From: Combretum micranthum
Lineage: Eukaryota > Streptophyta > Magnoliopsida > Myrtales > Combretaceae
Assembly (NCBI GenBank): GCA_024138025.1
Contig: JAMXBD010001583.1
Coordinates: 62,001-126,000 of the forward strand
Direction: 5' to 3'
DNA length: 64,000 nt
Every line of letters begins with the position of its first letter. Positions within the stretch are counted from its first letter, which is position 1. Below the pieces are notes generated by a model that saw only the letters and a program-made list of their open reading frames with translations, ran no database searches and was not told the origin of the DNA. This document shows positions 61,355-64,000 of this stretch, in pieces. The position numbers and the translations under genes were made by a program.

Positions 61355-62115
61355 CTCGATTGCGTGCTTGCTCATGAGATGATATGTAAGCAGTCAATTG
61401 TGTATCCAAAGCAAGCATATTGAAAGTCTGAATGCTCTAAAGAATAGACTCTTATGAGCGAACAATCCTAATTAACTCATTTGTGTATTCCGGTTCATTA
61501 GCAAAGAATGATGCAAGTTCATCTTGGACATCATTAGATTGAACTAGAACAATAAATGTAAGAAGTCAAATCCGACTGTACAACCTACATGTCGTAGATG
61601 ACCAAAAAGAAAATGCGCACATTTGATTCTGGTAAGCAAAGGGAATCAAAGATCTGGAGGAATGTTATACTGCTCAATGCACTGCTTCATTAAAGCAAGA
61701 TCATCCTCTTTTCATATATGAAGATCAGGAATGCATATCACTCTCAAACTAGAAACCTATGCATTAATATTGGCTTTTGCATTCTCAGAATTGACCCCAT
61801 TCAACTCAATGTAGAGTGTAGAGCCTAACCGATAATGGGACTCATCCAATTCATTTGTTTCGGATGGAAATAGACATAATCCTTCTTCTTGGTTTCTTTC
61901 ATTTGCCACAACACATGAATATAAACCCAAGCCTTCTTCTTTGCTTCCCCATCCATGGGCAAGAGATAGGAGATAATTATTGAGTGAACCACACTCAACG
62001 GTCTTCCCACTCCCATGCAAGTTGGAAGGATTGATCTTCACAAAAGCAAATAGAGTTGTTGCATTCCAATGGAAAGAAGACATAATTATCCTGCTTTCGA
62101 TTCTAATGAAACAAT
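61355..62115 (-). pseudogene. Fragment of a UPL1/UPL2-like HECT ubiquitin ligase gene
   Basis: Successive pieces read FAFVKINPSNLHGSGK, SLNNYLLSLAHGWGSKEEGL, GLYSCVVANERNQEEGLCLF, YRLGSTLYIELNGVNSE, ICIPDLHI..EDDLALMKQCIEQYNIPPDL, FPLLTRI, then in another frame IVLVQSNDVQDELASFFANE and PEYTNELIRIVRS. They correspond in order to the N-terminal armadillo-like DUF908 region of the very large plant HECT E3 ligases UPL1/UPL2. The catalytic HECT domain is not present. Frameshifts and stops lie at several points. It lies just inside the LTR and polypurine tract, so it was either captured by the element or forms part of an older nested locus. Confidence 0.8.
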
Positions 62116-62119
62116 GTTG

Positions 62120-62845
62120 AGAAGTTTTCGCCCTTTTATGACTTTTCATCTTTGGATTCATTCAACAGTAGAATTATATTATTAGAAATTTCCTGTCGGT
62201 GAAGAGGAGGAGATTGCCAATCAACCAAAAGTAAAGCAAATAAAAGAAAATCCTAAAGTTATAGCACTAAAGTTAATATATGCCAAGTCGCAGTCTCGGT
62301 AGGCTACTAGAACGTGCCCATAGACATAGAGGTGAGGTCCTTGTTTGCCTTGCCATTCTCCAAATCCACTTTCAAAGTTAGCTAGATTTGTTACAAACAA
62401 CACTGAATGAAAGAGCATTAAAATTCTTATGTGTCGGCCATTGCTTAATACATCCGGTATGGAAATCATGCCCACAATCCAATGTTTCAAGATCCTCTCA
62501 TGTCCCTATGGTGATCATGGGTATCGGCTACCCTAACAAACATTAAGTGATTAAGAATCATAAAATTCACAAAGCACAAACCTCGCCCCCTACCATTTTG
62601 CTAACCATGTAAAAAATAGAAGGTTTTATGTCTCTTTCATCTTTGGAGAGGAGATCAATAGGAAAATATTATTTATTCATACTTGTCAATGCATTTCTTG
62701 GAAGCATCATCACCGGAACAGCGTTGCAGTAGCTCAATTCTTTCCTCAATGAGGCCCCAACAAAAATTCCTAAAACAGTTGGTGTATCGGATGCTTGGGA
62801 CCTTCGGGCGGAATTTTTTATTTACCACTCACCGGTGAAGCATCC
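62120..62845. other. No assignable gene; junction of gene fragments
   Basis: A minus-strand open stretch (62490-62221, 89 codons) shows no motif that could be recognised. It lies between the UPL-like fragment on the minus strand and the BEACH-like fragment on the plus strand. Confidence 0.5.
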
Positions 62846-62849
62846 AATT

Positions 62850-63065
62850 TCTCTTGTTATTTTGTCTTGCTGTTGTCCATGGCAAGCTAAATACCCTTGC
62901 TGGCCTCTTTCAAGCTAGTACTGTCTATGTTTATCTTAATGGAAAACTTAGATACATAAGGAAACTTAGATATTCTCCATCTCCACCAGGGAAACCTTTG
63001 CAAGTAACAATTGGAACTTCGGCTACACATGCTAAATTTTGTGATTTGAGATGGCAACTGCGTTC
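62850..63065 (+). pseudogene. Fragment of a BEACH-domain (SPIRRIG-like) protein gene
   Basis: The frame reads FCLAVVHGKLNTLAGLFQAS, TVYVYLNGKLRYIRKLRYSPSP, GKPLQVTIGTSATHAKFCDL and RWQLRSC, then runs into poly(T). This resembles the concanavalin-like segment ahead of the PH-BEACH domains in plant SPIRRIG/BCHA-type proteins, large cytoplasmic proteins in membrane traffic and mRNA-body function. Only about 65 residues remain, with no proper start (the first codon of the open stretch is TTG). The assignment is from memory of the family pattern. Confidence 0.55.
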
Positions 63066-63069
63066 ATGC

Positions 63070-64000
63070 TTTTTTTTTTTTTAACCTAAGCCCTTCTATT
63101 GTACATGGTAGCAATAGGTAAATATTACTTTTGCAGGCCAACACCTTTATCAACAAATTCATGGTACAATTGCATTTCCTCATATAGAGTTGATCTTCAC
63201 CCTTCATTTGTATGGTAAAGGACATCAACAAAACTATGTGTCACAGCCTAGGAACAGCTGGCATACTGACATGCTCATTCTCGCTCTACCGTGCCTCCTT
63301 TCTTAATCTGCTGTGCCCTTTTTTTTTTTTTCTTTTATTCACTCCTCACATTTTCTTCTTTTTTATTTTTCTTCTCTAGTATATTTCGTTGTGCTTCTCC
63401 TTTCACAGTGTTTTCATTCTCCCATTTTCTTCTTAGTCTTCATAGTATTTCTATATATTTATCTCCATCCTCTTGCAAAACACTATTGAAGGAAAAACAA
63501 AAGTAAAATCAAAGGAATCCCACCTCTGAAATCTCACATTTCTTCGAATTTATGGCTCAATTCATGGCGATTATACTCGTAGACTAGTTGCTTCTAAGCT
63601 CCATCTAGCCAGAGCCATCCATTGAAGAGCTTTGTTCATTGAAATGTTGAACTTCTAGCTAGTTGAGATTTCTTACTCTTTGCCCGTAAATTATATTAAC
63701 TCAATAATAAAGGAAAAGTTATTAAATCTTCTATGTTGCTGTTGAAGGATACGAGCAAGCATACTACAAAGGTATCAACAGCTATGTTTCCTTTACTTAG
63801 TTTCACATTTTTTTAACTCCTACCCTGATTCTATTTCTTGCAGCAGAGAATGATAATGATTTCGCCCGGTATGTGCAGACCCGATGAGGAGGCTCGAAAC
63901 CAGGACCTTCTACTAAAGTGTCTTGCCTTAATAACTGACTTGAGCTTGGTGTTCAGCTATTGTTACTTTGAGATCAACATAGAGTAGGTTAGATTTAATT
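63070..64000. other. No gene recognised; T-rich tract and possible SINE piece
   Basis: 63310-63480 is T/C-rich. A B-box-like GTTTCGAGCC is present on the minus strand (63891-63900) with a weak A-box-like stretch near 63926-63936, which may be the head of a tRNA-derived SINE. No other feature could be supported up to the window edge. Confidence 0.4.

Noticed and set aside
62221..62490. 89-codon minus-strand frame as part of the HECT ligase
   Set aside because: The sequence does not match the expected upstream part of UPL1/UPL2 proteins; left unassigned.

Overview
The window is nuclear DNA of a flowering plant. It is strongly AT-rich, dominated by transposable elements and contains no bacterial-type gene layout. 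Plant origin is shown by a phenylalanine ammonia-lyase (PAL) gene, plant-type LTR retrotransposons, Mutator-like elements, and decayed pieces of plant housekeeping genes (eIF4G, UPL1/UPL2 HECT ligase, a BEACH/SPIRRIG-like protein, an ankyrin protein). The species cannot be fixed from sequence alone.

The only near-complete gene is the PAL gene at 31949-34059 (+). It has no intron and keeps its catalytic residues, but one missing T near 33076 splits it into two frames. A TATA box lies about 105 bp upstream of its ATG, and a long-inverted-repeat element ends about 500 bp upstream.

Layout. 1-9.3 kb: AT-rich DNA with a SINE-like unit, a diverged tandem array, LTRs of a family beginning TGTAGATG (one is a clean solo LTR with a 5-bp target duplication) and small MITE-like repeats. 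9.3-12 kb: a LARD-like repeat. 13.3-15.25 kb: one half of a dispersed duplication whose partner is 46.6-48.45 kb. 19.7-26.4 kb: a complete LTR element with two LTRs, matching AGTAG target duplications, a Tat/Ogre-like primer site, a decayed gag, a 41-44 bp tandem array and a possible integrase remnant. 30.1-31.4 kb: long-inverted-repeat element. 31.9-34.1 kb: PAL. 34.9-39.3 kb: transposon-associated protein remnant and further repeats with GC-rich hairpins and tandem units. 39.6-44.4 kb: two diverged copies, in opposite orientation, of a gag/coat-protein-like sequence that looks like an endogenous pararetrovirus or retroelement, plus a 500-bp tandem array. 44.9-46.4 kb: a Pack-MULE carrying an eIF4G fragment, itself hit by a 368-bp MITE. 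49.4-53.9 kb: a small LTR element next to a decayed Ty3/gypsy element on the minus strand. 53.9-58 kb: another LARD-like repeat. 59.9-63.1 kb: an ankyrin exon interrupted by an LTR, followed by UPL1/UPL2-like and BEACH-like gene fragments.

Apart from PAL, the genes do not work together. The window is a record of nested insertion, gene-fragment capture and decay around one PAL locus. All alignments, boundaries and target duplications were read by eye and should be taken as approximate unless exact bases are stated.
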